Origin: Eunapius fragilis
Taxonomy: Eukaryota; Porifera; Demospongiae; Spongillida; Spongillidae
Direction: 5' to 3'
Assembly: GCA_963681505.1 (NCBI GenBank)
Contig: OY811980.1
Span: forward strand, 5,020,504-5,084,503
Length of the DNA stretch: 64,000 nt
Position numbers and translations under genes: made by a program. Positions 1 through 12,137 of the stretch are shown here, one piece after another; position 1 is the stretch's first letter, and every line of letters starts with the position of its first letter. Below the pieces are notes generated by a model that was given only the letters and a program-made list of their open reading frames with translations, had not been told where the DNA came from and searched no databases.

Positions 1-1836
1 ATATTCATTTAAGAGTGTATGATTATACCATATATCGGCAGCAACTTCAATGAATATTCTTTCAGTCCTACCTGTTAACCGCAGTTTCAGCAGCCCTGAA
101 TACATAAGCTGATGTGTTGTGGTTGCATGTCCTAACACATCCTTGGGAAGGAAATTTATGTTTCAAGGGAAAACAATGCTATTTATAATAATTGTTCATT
201 ATCCCGAAAGATGAAAATCTTGGGCGCAATATGCAGTGGGATTTCCTCTTTGGGATAATGAACTTGAAAAATATACGTTCTGAAGTACATGTAGTTGTTT
301 TGCTATAACGTCATAAATGGTGTTGTTTTCCATGTAAAACACCCTTTGTCCCCAAGAATATGATGGCTGTAGAAAGCAACCAGAACTGAAACAGTATAGA
401 TGGGTAGTAATTAATTAAAATTAGGATTACAATTCCTTTGCAATTTCAAATTGAACATTACAAGTTTTCAAACATGGATACTGTAGCTAGCAGCATACTG
501 TTAGTGCACACCATAGTCTTTAAGTATAATACCCCTGTCTCCCAGCTGCCATTTGTCATTTCACATGTGTGCATTTGAACTGAACATGGTGATACACTTT
601 GCATTATGTTTCAATAGATGTTTGGTTTTGCTAGTGCATATTTAATTGACAGAACAATACACACATAAATGCACCTTCCAATTTTGCTCCAAGAATGCCA
701 CAATTATTGTGCAGTACCCTTAACGAATGGTGATAGCAGTTTCAGTTTTGGAATGATATTGTTGCAAGTCGTTTGTGAACTTGAATTGGGCAGTGTGCTG
801 CATCCAGTACCAAATGTGCTCTCAGTGCTGATGTTGATTGCAACACTGTGGCCATGATTCCAATTTGTAGGCCTGCTCAGTACACATAAAGGTCTTACCA
901 ACAAGTCCATAGATGGCCTCAGCATTTACTGTGGGGGAGGGGCCCCGAGCCTGCAGGGATGTCAGAGGGACCATAGCAGTGTTAAATAATGGGGCAACCA
1001 GGGGGAGTGGTTAAGTGCGTGGGAGCATTTCATGTATGCATACAGCAAACTATAAATAATGAATGTTTTGGGGGTCAAAGAAGTCATGTCCGCCCATATC
1101 CAGTACCACTGGATGGAGCAATTTTGATATTTTACCATAGCTTGTTTGACAAGTGAATATAATAATGGATTTAGTAATACTAATACAGTCATTCTTTACA
1201 TTAAATTAAGGGTCGGAGGGGTTTTGGAATTGTTCTGGGAACTTGTGTCTTTGATTGCATTTTATGCTACTCTTAAGTCCTACTGAGCTCTCAAAAGAGA
1301 ATGATGCTGTGGTGTAACAGTGCTGAGAGTGACTTTAAACTTTTTCCTCTTTCCAATCCAGCACATATAACCCCTGCATTGTCAATGGTACTGAGCAGAT
1401 TATGAGCCTCGGGTGGCAGGTTGGATGGCTGTGGTATGATGTTGCAGCTCTCATCATTTTTGCCACACTTTTCCAAAGCCTTGCTTACATCATTCTTCGG
1501 TGCATCAAGAAGGAAAAGTAGACATGCTGTAACATGAATGTATTCTAACAGTTGCGAAATAATGACTTTTAATGCACTTTCATATACCGTCATCCTGCTT
1601 GCTTAATTGCATTGCTTTTCTACTCTGATCACATCATTTTCATCATATTACAGACCACACCATTTTGGGTAATCTATTATGCAATGCGAGAGTGCGCACT
1701 TTAACTGAACCCCCAAAGCAAAGAATTCACATGCGTTTGGAGTGAACCAATGTTGTTTAATGTCTAATGTACCGGGTGTCTTCGGGGAGGGGGTGGGGGG
1801 GGGGGGGGGGGGGGGATACATTTGTCTACCGCGGTG
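1..1836. other. Intergenic, no supported gene
   Basis: Low-coding-potential sequence. A minus-strand open frame at 1291-1593 (100 residues, with PPEAHNLLSTIDNAGVIC) reads more like protein than its surroundings, but no splice partners or family could be recognised. A poly-G run of about 26 lies near 1790-1815. Confidence 0.4.
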
Positions 1837-2152
1837 TACAGAAAAAAAAAATTATTCACGTTCTGCCGGTTTAACATCCCTTTTACATTTCTCGGTGCAT
1901 ACTCGTTGTACAGGTCCTTTGGAGCTTGGCCCGAAATTGCCAATGTCTAATACTTTTTCATTGGTCCCAAGCCAGAGCTTCAAAGTGAAGCTATTCGATC
2001 GCGATATGCGTGGTTGCTATGTAATTTTCTATACTAACTACGCGTAGAATTAGAGCTTGGCAATTTCGGGCCAAGCTTCAAAGGACCTGTACAACGAGCA
2101 TGTAAAAGGGATGTTAAACTGGCAGAGCGTGAATAAATTAATTTTCTGTTCA
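1837..2152. mobile_element. Foldback element with arms of about 85-100 bp
   Basis: The left arm, from about 1837 to 1944 (containing TATTCACG and TTGTACAGGTCCTTTGG), is the inverted complement of the right arm, 2056-2152 (CCAAAGGACCTGTACAA region shifted by small mismatches, ending CGTGAATAAATTAATTTTCTG). The central spacer is about 110 bp. No coding capacity, so probably a MITE-like element. A short direct repeat TAATGTCTAATGTA occurs at about 1757 and 2252 but is too far out to be claimed as a target duplication. Confidence 0.7.
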
Positions 2153-3340
2153 TCAGGATAGACTGCTAATTGGCAAGCTAGCGGCTCGTGTACCTGGTTG
2201 TACCTGGTATTTCATCCGGGACGTTCGCCTGAACCCATGCAAGAATGAGCTTAATGTCTAATGTATCGGACCAGCGGGCCTTCTCCCGGATGTGCATTTT
2301 TGGATACGCAGCAGCGGTCTAGCCTTTCCTGTGGCTCTAGATTTTTTGCGTCCACAACAAGGCAAACAGCTGCCTAAGACTCGTTTTAAAGTAAGCACGC
2401 CGTGACCACAGTGCCTGTAGATGGGGAAAAGAATGCACAATGCGTGCATGACGAGTTGTAATACGATTAGCTATCAGCAGCGTGAAAAATTGAGCTTGAA
2501 AGATCCTGTAACTTCTGGTTCGTTTGAACCGCGACATGCCACAATATTTGTGTCGAATCTGCTAATTCAAATATATTCAAACCATAGATAATAGAATCTA
2601 TGTTCAAACGCAACACAATGACATACATGTATAACGTATACGGGTGTTAAGCCCATGAATATATATAAGCTTGCCCTTGATTTGTCCCGTGACTGCAGGA
2701 TCGACATGCTTGCCCACGTAAGTAGTAGTAGTAGTAGTAACATCATTGTGTTGTGTGTCGGGTGAGTTTGGTGTACATCTACCTTCGTTTTTTTATACAC
2801 GTGAGAATGCGCTTACTTCATCACCAGCGGTATGAACGGCGTATTATACATGAATACGTCTACGAGCAGCAGTGCCGTACTGATACTAATATACACTCAC
2901 GTATCGCTTAATTGTAGCCCCGGCCTTCCCTCCACCCCCATTGGGAAAAACGATCGTATCTCCGTAAGAATGACTTGAGCGCTGTAAAAAAAAAAAAAAA
3001 AACTTTTCAGTACTCAGAAAAAAGCTGGTATTCCTGCACGATTTGAATAATAAAAGGTACCAGAAACGTTTAGGGTACATACCCCCCCTTGCCCCCGTGA
3101 GGTGGAAACAACCTTGGCAATTGTTCATGTCCATGTCACGTACGACACTTTTACCCAATTTGCAAGGTTGCCTAGAATAAAACAAATTGTTATTTTCGTT
3201 AGCTAGGCTCGGCTGATGCGTTAACTGACAACTGTTACAAGGTGTGTTTCGCTATGCACCCATCGCGATCGGCGGATACTGTCTTTCAAAGACGGTAGCG
3301 AATCTGGAAGAATATGTTGTTAAAAAGGCACTCGTGTTGC
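2153..3340. other. Intergenic, simple repeats only
   Basis: Contains a short (AGT)n run near 2722-2740 and a poly-A run near 2986. No gene or RNA was recognised. Confidence 0.4.
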
Positions 3341-3349
3341 CAGCGAGAA

Positions 3350-3415
3350 TTAGTCGGGCGGGCCCTACCACCGCGTTCACCCGGGCAAACGCGGTGGTAG
3401 GGCCCGCCCGACTAA
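3350..3415. mobile_element. Miniature near-perfect palindromic element with flanking direct repeat
   Basis: A GC-rich hairpin with 28-nt arms beginning TTAGTCGGGCGGGCCC and ending GGGCCCGCCCGACTAA, with a loop of about 11 nt. An 8-bp direct repeat GCGAGAAT lies immediately outside (3343-3350 and 3416-3423), as expected for a target-site duplication. It shares terminal sequence style with the palindrome at 12138-12203. Confidence 0.75.
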
Positions 3416-3423
3416 GCGAGAAT

Positions 3424-4171
3424 CTCACCGCAATAGTTTTTATGTGTTTATGTGACTTCGGGGCATGCATAGTTTCCTTCGTGGTACCGTAGATTATACT
3501 GTTTACAACGATAATCGTGGCTCGATTAAGATGTAAACTGTATGCACTGACATTTTCTGTACATAACAATGTGTGTAACGATCATAGCTAATTTCCATGT
3601 TCATGCGCAGGTGGAAGCAAAGAGATCCATCGATATTATTGTCCACAGAATCTCTACACACACTGCTGATTGACATTCCATACAATTAGTTCATCTTTTA
3701 TGTTTCATACATTATTCATCCTGTGGCTGGCTACATGTATATACCAGGAATATGATGTGCATACGCCTCTTACCTCAGCAGCTGAGAAATGATTTACATT
3801 TAAATTTTATTTGGTGATGAAAACAAAACATACATGCATGCAGCATTTATCAGAAGATGTATGCTTCATGCCAAACATGTGTTGGAAGGGTGTGTGTGTG
3901 TGTGTGGGGGGGGGGCGAGGGAGAGTGTTCCTCCCCAATATTGGATCCTTCGCCTTTGTTACAAAATTCTGTTTCAGCTCTAAGGCTTCACCTATTCCGT
4001 TTGTATTTCTTTGATGTAGCAGATGTACAACCATTTCGCATGAAGTACTCAATTGCAGGTTTAATTGCGAAAGAAAGATGACTTCATTAAATGAAGATAG
4101 AAAGTGTTTGATGTACATTGAATCTAATGCTTGAAAGATACTAATGTTTTATATTCATTTTACCATTGCAG
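3424..4171. other. Upstream region of gene 1
   Basis: The start codon and promoter of gene 1 must lie here or further upstream, but no core promoter or credible ATG exon was identified. It holds a short GT/G-rich tract (3890-3915). Confidence 0.35.
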
Positions 4172-7100
4172 GCATATACAAAAGTGGTCATTCCAAAGGT
4201 CTTTTGCACATTTTTGGTGTGTTTTCTTACAGGTAAGTAAGTTGTAGCAGAATGAAGCTAAGTGCGCAATGAATTAATATTAATAGTCTTATGTTGAAAA
4301 TAATGAATACATATTAAAAATGCACACCTAAACAAATGTATGAGCATAGCACACAACTAGATTACAAAGGGAATACACAATGTACACATCATGTTAAGTA
4401 TACCTACACTACATCACATTGATAGATGCTACAGGAAAGCATTAGCTCTTGCCATCATACAATCCTGTTTCATCAGAGAAGCTTATAATTCCTTTATCCA
4501 ATTAGTTCAAGGGAACCAGACTTGTACTAAACTGGGAAATGATCTTGTTCAAGGAACTGCTATGTCAACACTGTTCTCCAGTTATGGTCTATTTATTAAC
4601 ACTCTGGATACCACAAACTGCACAGGGAATGCTACAGCGTGGAATGTGTGCTATTACTATAACACAACTGACAGTACCTCGACCACACAATTTGGAGTAT
4701 ACAGACAAGTAGCAGGAACTTCTGTATACAATCTTATACCTGGATCTTCAGCAAACTATACAATTAGTAGAGACACTTCGCAATACATTTGCAGCACTTT
4801 CTCGTTACCTCAAACCCAGCAGTTTTTAGTCCAGCGCGGTGATGCCATTGTCGCATGCACACAGTCCTGGTTTAATGGAGGAAGATTGGGCATAGTTGGC
4901 ATTGCTTCCGGGCAATCTGTTCTTCGTGCAAATCTTCAGTTAACTAATCTGAATCCATGTGGAGGATCATTACAAAACTCAATTGATATATCTTCTGGCT
5001 TTACCACAATGATTGGATTTGCACTTCATGTTAATCTAGGTCAGCAAAGTGATTATGCAATGTCATAAGTGCATTGCGTTTCTTCACAGGTGTTAATACT
5101 TGTGCTCAAAACAATGGTGGGTGTGCACAAACATGCACAAACAATTCTACTGGCAACAGCTGCGATTGCTATGCCGGATACCAATTGGATTTCAATGGAA
5201 AGAACTGTAGTGGTAGGTGGTAAGACATATATGTGTTATTCATGTACTCTGTCAATGGACAAGTATAACACTAGGCTGTCTTATTTCTTGAATTGTGTCT
5301 GAATAAGGAACATGTATCACCATTGCTGTGTAATTGGCTGCATTATTTTTCACAATGATTGCAATTTAATTATGGTTTGTAAGTATTGTTTGTTAGTTCC
5401 GACACTGCATCATCTTTGAAAGATCACTATAACACTTCTTTCAGCTGTAGGTGCCACAACTTTAACCCCTTCACCAACTATGGAAACAGATACTCATAGT
5501 ATTGCATATACCACCTCTATTTTCAATCCTACATCTGTCTACACAAGTGTTAGCACAGCTGATGCAAGTGTTATTGCATCAACCAATGTTCCAGTGTCTG
5601 CCACTGCTTTTGCCATTACTTCCGAGAGCATCTATGTCATGCCATCTTATAGTAGTAATGTTATCCCTCCCTCTTCAAGTGGCATTATCACCCCAGGTAA
5701 GGCTATACATGCCAGATTTGTGTGAGCATGGTACCATCTATTGCAAATAGAAATTCTAAAATCATCCTTGTCAACTTGTTTTGGACTTTGCAGTGCTGTC
5801 ATCCCAAGGGCTTTCCGGCGCCGTGATTGCTACAATTGTGGTTGTCCTTATCCTTGTTGCCGTGGCAGCGGTGACAGTGATTGCATTCGTGTTTTTCAGG
5901 AGAAAACTAAAGAGATGGAATAGGGGGTCGCTAGTCCTGGGGCTGCAGAATGCAATCAATTTTGGTAAGTAATATATATGATTTCAGAGTGAATTCAAAA
6001 CCATTGCCTCTTTCAGAGAACGGTTCATACCGATCAGTTGACAGACTTGTGAGTAAATCAGTGTATTCCCGTTTGGAAGGCGACCAGAATCATGAGCTTC
6101 GAGTAAGTATATTCAAAGGTACAAGTTTATGATTTTCAGAACGGTTTGGTGTGCTATGGTTTATTAGCAATGCCCTGTACATGTAGAATTAACGGCATAA
6201 ACACAGTAATCTAGTTGTTCATTGGTCTGCTTATTAAAAAGCCTCTTATCAACTAAAGTGGATGCAAATAAAGTTGTTGCTGATGCATAACTTTGCTCAT
6301 GGAAATGTTTTGAAAAATGTTCCACATTAAATAAACACTTTCTATGGAGGTGGTGCATTTATCATTGGCTGTGTTTCTTGAAACTATAGGGGAGTAGTTA
6401 GGATAGGTAAGATTGACAGATAAGATGTATTGAAATGGATAATTATGTCAATGTTCTGATTGCTGATAGTCAAGTTTATAGTACACAGTGCTTGATTCAA
6501 TCCATGAAGAGACTTTATGTGTTATAGGGCCTGCTGAACATGTCAGCATACAATTAGTCCCCTTTGTTTGCATTAACGTATACATTTTATGCATATGGGC
6601 ACACAACTACATGCCGGGTATGATATTCTATTTGGATGTAGAGCTGTAAGCCATATCATTCTGTTCTTCTGTTACAGTCACATTATGAGAACCTAGACAA
6701 TGACAGCAGTGTGTCCTTGTATGCCTGCATTGATGCAGAGGTAAGGGATGTGTGACATTTGGTTTCATATCTGAATCAATTCAGTGTCATTGAATGTCTG
6801 TGTGTGATAAAGAATTTGGTGAAATTATAAATTCATGGTTGAGGGAAGAAGGAAGGTGTAAGCTAGGAACATGCAGATACTATAACTACACACCTCTTAG
6901 ATTATCCTCACTTTCCTGGTACACTTTAAAAATAACTACCAGTGCAGATTCCCAGCATTTCAGTTGTAGCCATGCATTATTAGCACATTATTATTCTTGC
7001 AAAAAACAGTGGTAATAGTGTCAGTTATGGGCAGTTGTTGTAGACTGAACTTTGCATACTAAGATTGCATATGGTGAAGTTGTGAGGAGTTATACATGGG

Positions 7101-10100
7101 CCTACTATGCAATGAGTGAAGTACTGGGCATGTGTTCTGAGGTTGTTATAGTTGTAGTACTGGTAGTCTTTAAATGGTATATCAATTTGATAGGTGTTAA
7201 TGCCAAAGAGATGTACATCTGTTCAATATTAATTGAATGATATATGGCCATGAGAACTTCATTTAAAATAAAGCAGTGCTTTGCTTCATAAACTTTCTTT
7301 GATTTGATCAGGTCGACCAGTCTGTCCTTAGAGAGAATGAAAGTCCTTATGCTGCACCCCCTGCGCATGAAGATGAGCTCTACAGTCACATTGAGAAGCA
7401 AAGGATTGCAAAAATAGACAGACGAGAAATTGAGTAAGGTTAAGTACTTACACATTGAATAGTGTCTTAGTTATAAGTTTATTAATTTGGGAGCGCTGTG
7501 CAGTATTCTTTGCAACCATGTGTAACATTTTTCTCTCAGGCTGGCAGAAGAACTTGGCCACGGTCAGTTTGGAGGGGTCCATACTGCAACATGGAGAAGT
7601 CCAAGAGGACCAGTTGAAGTGGCCGTGAAGATTATGAATGCTTCTGCATGTCAGCACGATGCCCAGATCAAGTTACTCCAGGAGGCGGCCATCATGATGC
7701 AGTTTAAGCATTCCAATGTGACCCAACTGTATGGCATTGTCATGGAAGGAGACTCGGTATGTGTTAAAGATTTCACATGTGTGCATTGATGCTATGGACT
7801 GTACCCCTAGGTGATGTTGGTGATTGAACTGGCCTACAACAAAGATCTTAGGACATATCTAAACTCACTAAGGACCAAGTAAGTGTGTATGTAGCTTGGG
7901 GATAGAAGTTATATTGACATTGTACTGTGCCCCTATTGAAGCCTTGGTCAACTGGGTCAGTCTGAGGTTTCTTCCCAGCTTCTGAGTTGCTCTCAGCAAG
8001 TGGCTCTTGGAATGCAGTATCTCTCAACCAAGGCATTTGTCCATCGTGATCTTGCTGCAAGAAATGTTTTTGTTACTAGGGATCTGGTCTGTAAGGTTTG
8101 TTTGTTTGTTTGTTTGTTTGTTTGTCTGTTTTGTTTTGTTTTGTTTTGTTTTGTTTTGTTTTGTTTTGTTTAAGTTCAGTTCAGTTCAGTTCAGTTCAGT
8201 TTAAGTTTAGTTTAGTTTAGTTAGTTTAGTTTAGTTTAGTTTAGTTTAGTTTAGTTTAGTTTAGTTTAGTTTAGTTTAGTTTAGTTTAGTTTAGTTTAGT
8301 TTAGTTTAGTTTAGTTTAGTTTAGTTTAGTTTAGTTTAGTTTAGTTTAGTTTAGTTTAGTTTAGTTTAGTTTTTAGTTTAGTTTAGTTTAGTTTAGTTTA
8401 GTTTAGTTTAGTTTAGTTTAGTTTAGTTTAGTTTAGTTTAGTTTAGTTTAGTTTAGTTTAGTTTAGTTTAGTTTAGTTTAGTTTAGTTTAGTTTAGTTTA
8501 GTTTAGTTTAGTTTAGTTTAGTTTAGTTTAGTTTAGTTTAGTTTAGTTTAGTTTAGTTTAGTTTAGTTTAGTTTAGTTTAGTTTAGTTTAGTTTAGTTTA
8601 GTTTAGTTTAGTTTAGTTTAGTTTAGTTTAGTTTAGTTTAGTTTAGTTTAGTTTAGTTTAGTTTAGTTTAGTTTAGTTTAGTTTAGTTTAGTTTAGTTTA
8701 GTTTAGTTTAGTTTAGTTTAGTTTAGTTTAGTTTAGTTTAGTTTAGTTTAGTTTAGTTTAGTTTAGTTTAGTTTAGTTTAGTTTAGTTTAGTTTAGTTTA
8801 GTTTAGTTTAGTTTAGTTTAGTTTAGTTTAGTTTAGTTTAGTTTAGTTTAGTTTAGTTTAGTTTAGTTTAGTTTAGTTTAGTTTAGTTTAGTTTAGTTTA
8901 GTTTAGTTTAGTTTAGTTTAGTTTAGTTTAGTTTAGTTTAGTTTAGTTTAGTTTAGTTTAGTTTAGTTTAGTTTAGTTTAGTTTAGTTTAGTTTAGTTTA
9001 GTTTAGTTTAGTTTAGTTTAGTTTAGTTTAGTTTAGTTTAGTTTAGTTTAGTTTAGTTTAGTTTAGTTTAGTTTAGTTTAGTTTAGTTTAGTTTAGTTTA
9101 GTTTAGTTTAGTTTAGTTTAGTTTAGTTTAGTTTAGTTTAGTTTAGTTTAGTTTAGTTTAGTTTAGTTTAGTTTAGTTTAGTTTAGTTTAGTTTAGTTTA
9201 GTTTAGTTTAGTTTAGTTTAGTTTAGTTTAGTTTAGTTTAGTTTAGTTTAGTTTAGTTTAGTTTAGTTTAGTTTAGTTTAGTTTAGTTTAGTTTAGTTTA
9301 GTTTAGTTTAGTTTAGTTTAGTTTAGTTTAGTTTAGTTTAGTTTAGTTTAGTTTAGTTTAGTTTAGTTTAGTTTAGTTTAGTTTAGTTTAGTTTAGTTTA
9401 GTTTAGTTTAGTTTAGTTTAGTTTAGTTTAGTTTAGTTTAGTTTAGTTTAGTTTAGTTTAGTTTAGTTTAGTTTAGTTTAGTTTAGTTTAGTTTAGTTTA
9501 GTTTAGTTTAGTTTAGTTTAGTTTAGTTTAGTTTAGTTTAGTTTAGTTTAGTTTAGTTTAGTTTAGTTTAGTTTAGTTTAGTTTAGTTTAGTTTAGTTTA
9601 GTTTAGTTTAGTTTAGTTTAGTTTAGTTTAGTTTAGTTTAGTTTAGTTTAGTTTAGTTTAGTTTAGTTTAGTTTAGTTTAGTTTAGTTTAGTTTAGTTTA
9701 GTTTAGTTTAGTTTAGTTTAGTTTAGTTTAGTTTAGTTTAGTTTAGTTTAGTTTAGTTTAGTTTAGTTTAGTTTAGTTTAGTTTAGTTTAGTTTAGTTTA
9801 GTTTAGTTTAGTTTAGTTTAGTTTAGTTTAGTTTAGTTTAGTTTAGTTTAGTTTAGTTTAGTTTAGTTTAGTTTAGTTTAGTTTAGTTTAGTTTAGTTTA
9901 GTTTAGTTTAGTTTAGTTTAGTTTAGTTTAGTTTAGTTTAGTTTAGTTTAGTTTAGTTTAGTTTAGTTTAGTTTAGTTTAGTTTAGTTTAGTTTAGTTTA
10001 GTTTAGTTTAGTTTAGTTTAGTTTAGTTTAGTTTAGTTTAGTTTAGTTTAGTTTAGTTTAGTTTAGTTTAGTTTAGTTTAGTTTAGTTTAGTTTAGTTTA

Positions 10101-11419
10101 GTTTAGTTTAGTTTAGTTTAGTTTAGTTTAGTTTAGTTTAGTTTAGTTTAGTTTAGTTTAGTTTAGTTTAGTTTAGTTTAGTTTAGTTTAGTTTAGTTTA
10201 GTTTAGTTTAGTTTAGTTTAGTTTAGTTTAGTTTAGTTTAGTTTAGTTTAGTTTAGTTTAGTTTAGTTTAGTTTAGTTTAGTTTAGTTTAGTTTAGTTTA
10301 GTTTAGTTTAGTTTAGTTTAGTTTAGTTTAGTTTAGTTTAGTTTAGTTTAGTTTAGTTTAGTTTAGTTTAGTTTAGTTTAGTTTAGTTTAGTTTAGTTTA
10401 GTTTAGTTTAGTTTAGTTTAGTTTAGTTTAGTTTAGTTTAGTTTAGTTTAGTTTAGTTTAGTTTAGTTTAGTTTAGTTTAGTTTAGTTTAGTTTAGTTTA
10501 GTTTAGTTTAGTTTAGTTTAGTTTAGTTTAGTTTAGTTTAGTTTAGTTTAGTTTAGTTTAGTTTAGTTTAGTTTAGTTTAGTTTAGTTTAGTTTAGTTTA
10601 GTTTAGTTTAGTTTAGTTTAGTTTAGTTTAGTTTAGTTTAGTTTAGTTTAGTTTAGTTTAGTTTAGGTTTGTTTAGTTTTGTTAGTTTAGTTTAGTCTAG
10701 TTTAGAATGCCAGCAAATGACTTGCAATGTTACATACATGTTAGATCGGTGACTTCGGACTGTCACGTAATCTGGATGATGAAAATTATTATGTTTCACA
10801 TGGAGGGGTAATCCCTGTGAAGTGGACTGCACCTGAAGCCATACACTACAAGAAGTACTCCACAGCCAGCGATGTGTGGAGCTATGGATGTCTGCTGTAT
10901 GAGATATGGAGCGTGGGCCATAAACCTTTTCAGGGATGGAATAACACAGAGGTTGTTCAGTATTTTTGTTCCCTTGTGAAATGTACCTATTGACTCTATG
11001 CTTGAATTGCATTCAGGTTATAGAAAAGGTTGATGCTGGCTACAGACTCCCCCCACCACCTGGGTGTCCACTACTTATCTACCAGACTATGATCCAATGC
11101 TGGTAAATAAATCTGTCATAAAAATGCTTTCTTAAATGAACTGAGCGAGTATTAATTTCTAATTATATTATGCAGATGATGTGTGCATTGATTCATGAAT
11201 TCAAATTGCTGAGATGTGTTCTGTTTTAGGAACCCTGAATCATATTCAAGGCCAAAGTTCCGAGAAGTGTATTTGTCCTTGACACAATCAGAAACTCATG
11301 TCCTTATGATACCAAATGAAGCACTCCGCACCCATCCGGATTCAGGGGTCCTTGGTGCTCATCTGGAGGCTGGGGAGAAGATGTACATCACTTTGCAGAA
11401 GTCATATTTATACACATGA
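4172..11419 (+). CDS. Receptor tyrosine kinase with novel six-Cys ectodomain, one EGF and Ser/Thr stalk (gene 1)
   Basis: Single-pass receptor predicted to phosphorylate tyrosines after an extracellular signal. Proposed exons: 4172-4232 (hydrophobic, signal-like; its ATG lies in an unseen upstream exon), 4506-5039, 5090-5212, 5445-5696, 5794-5964, 6017-6102, 6678-6740, 7312-7433, 7540-7756, 7811-7878, 7987-8095, 10745-10951, 11017-11102, 11230-11419. From 4506 on, phases join into 742 residues. Order: six-cysteine domain (~1-178), EGF (~179-219, non-calcium type), Ser/Thr stalk, membrane helix (~312-337) followed by RRKLKR, juxtamembrane Tyr motifs, kinase from ~453. Kinase hallmarks are all visible: GHGQFG loop, VAVK lysine, LLQEA helix glutamate, [11 protein letters not shown], and PVKWTAPEA, which is diagnostic for tyrosine kinases. 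The intron between HRDLAARN and DFG holds a 2.5 kb satellite. The kinase call is firm; the ligand and the first exon are unknown. Confidence 0.9.
4506..5039 (+). other. Exon encoding the unrecognised six-cysteine ectodomain, gene 1 copy
   Basis: A 534 nt exon with phase-1 boundaries on both sides. It encodes about 178 residues opening with [14 protein letters not shown] and closing with ALHVNLG. The six cysteines lie in QTC, TNC, WNVC, YIC, IVAC and NPC, and match one-to-one those of the exons at 30695-31219 and 50659-51153. Other shared blocks are GNAT-x-WN-x-CYY, FGVYR and a GRLGI-like turn. Several N-x-S/T sites suit an extracellular glycoprotein. The acceptor at 4504-4505 was chosen because it gives the same V-x-G-x-QTC junction as gene 2. 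I do not recognise this as a named domain. Confidence 0.85.
6103..7311 (+). other. Juxtamembrane introns of gene 1
   Basis: Two introns, 6103-6677 and 6741-7311, flank the small exon at 6678-6740. Neither shows a transposon signature or another gene. Open frames here have no family resemblance. Confidence 0.5.
7540..11419 (+). other. Tyrosine kinase catalytic domain exons of gene 1
   Basis: Six exons encode the catalytic domain plus a short C-tail. Exon 7540-7756 holds the glycine loop, the VAVK lysine and the helix-C glutamate. Exon 7811-7878 carries the hinge ([10 protein letters not shown]). Exon 7987-8095 carries [10 protein letters not shown]. Exon 10745-10951 carries IGDFGLSR, an activation-loop YY pair and the WTAPEA segment. 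Exons 11017-11102 and 11230-11419 finish the C-lobe with [11 protein letters not shown] and a tail ending SYLYT. All residues needed for catalysis are present, so I expect an active enzyme. The donor after 10951 (GTTGTT) is weak but keeps frame. The acceptor at 7985-7986 (GAG) was chosen because using the preceding CAG would place a stop in frame. Confidence 0.9.
8096..10690 (+). repeat. (TTTAG)n pentanucleotide satellite filling a kinase intron
   Basis: The intron starts with (TTTG)n, then (TTTTG)n, then (TTCAG)n, then almost pure TTTAG from about 8202 to 10665, roughly 490 copies with one phase slip near 8370. Degenerate copies reach about 10700. The stepwise change of unit suggests successive point mutation and expansion of an ancestral TTTG-type microsatellite. 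It lies between the exon coding HRDLAARN and the exon coding DFG. Confidence 0.97.
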
Positions 11420-12137
11420 ATCTTTCTATAAACCTCGAATTTTAACAGCAGTGGTGTTGTATACAAGCACAAATGTCTTTGAAAATTTATGTTTCAGGAT
11501 TGGTATTCACATTGGTTATTACCACCATTGACCACCAATGGTGCTATTAGCAAAGAAAAAATTAATGGACATTACCTAAGTTACCAAGTGATCTTCATTT
11601 TCTTGTGCAGATTTGAAAATTACTTGGCTTATGTGCAAGTGATAACTGCCGTCAGAAAGTGACGTAACAAACGAATTGGGCAGCTTGTAAGTATTAATAA
11701 GTTCTATGCTCTAGGGGGAACAGCCGCTAACATTAGATTTAAATCGTAACAAAGATTAATTTTAATCTCTTAAAATCCGATCTATTAGTTACAAAGAGTG
11801 GAAGGAGAAGCATTTTTTTGGTTCAAGTATGGGAACGATATGTGATATGTTGTCTGATGTTTCACAAATTCTACCATGTTGAAGGTAATCGCTCTATTCA
11901 CATATGTTGTTGAAAGGCTAATTAATATACATAATATATGATGCAGTTTGTGTATTTATATTGAGCCTTCAGACCAATGGCTAACAGAGTGATCGATTTA
12001 ATCAGATTTAGACTTCATCAAGATGTCTGTCTAAATCAATGAGCAACATTTGTGAATGGGATGAGGAAATAGACACTATTTCATGTCTCGAAAAATAAGT
12101 CAACAGGCTACTAGCTTATTTCATGATGTATAATCTA
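11420..12137. other. Intergenic downstream of gene 1
   Basis: Presumed 3' UTR and spacer of gene 1. No clear AATAAA was seen close to the stop. No other gene recognised. Confidence 0.4.

Noticed and set aside
705..860. Kinase-like peptide SFGMILLQVV on the plus strand
   Set aside because: Resembles subdomain IX of kinases over only about ten residues. No HRD, DFG or APE motifs are found nearby.
4391..4505. ATG at 4391 as the start of gene 1
   Set aside because: Both paralogues have an acceptor at the equivalent of 4506 and a separate hydrophobic first exon. The 4391 extension is not signal-like, and a signal-like exon with a good donor exists at 4172-4232.
8202..10665. TTTAG array as an internal telomere
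   Set aside because: The unit differs from known animal telomere repeats, lies within an intron, and grades from TTTG/TTTTG/TTCAG microsatellites.
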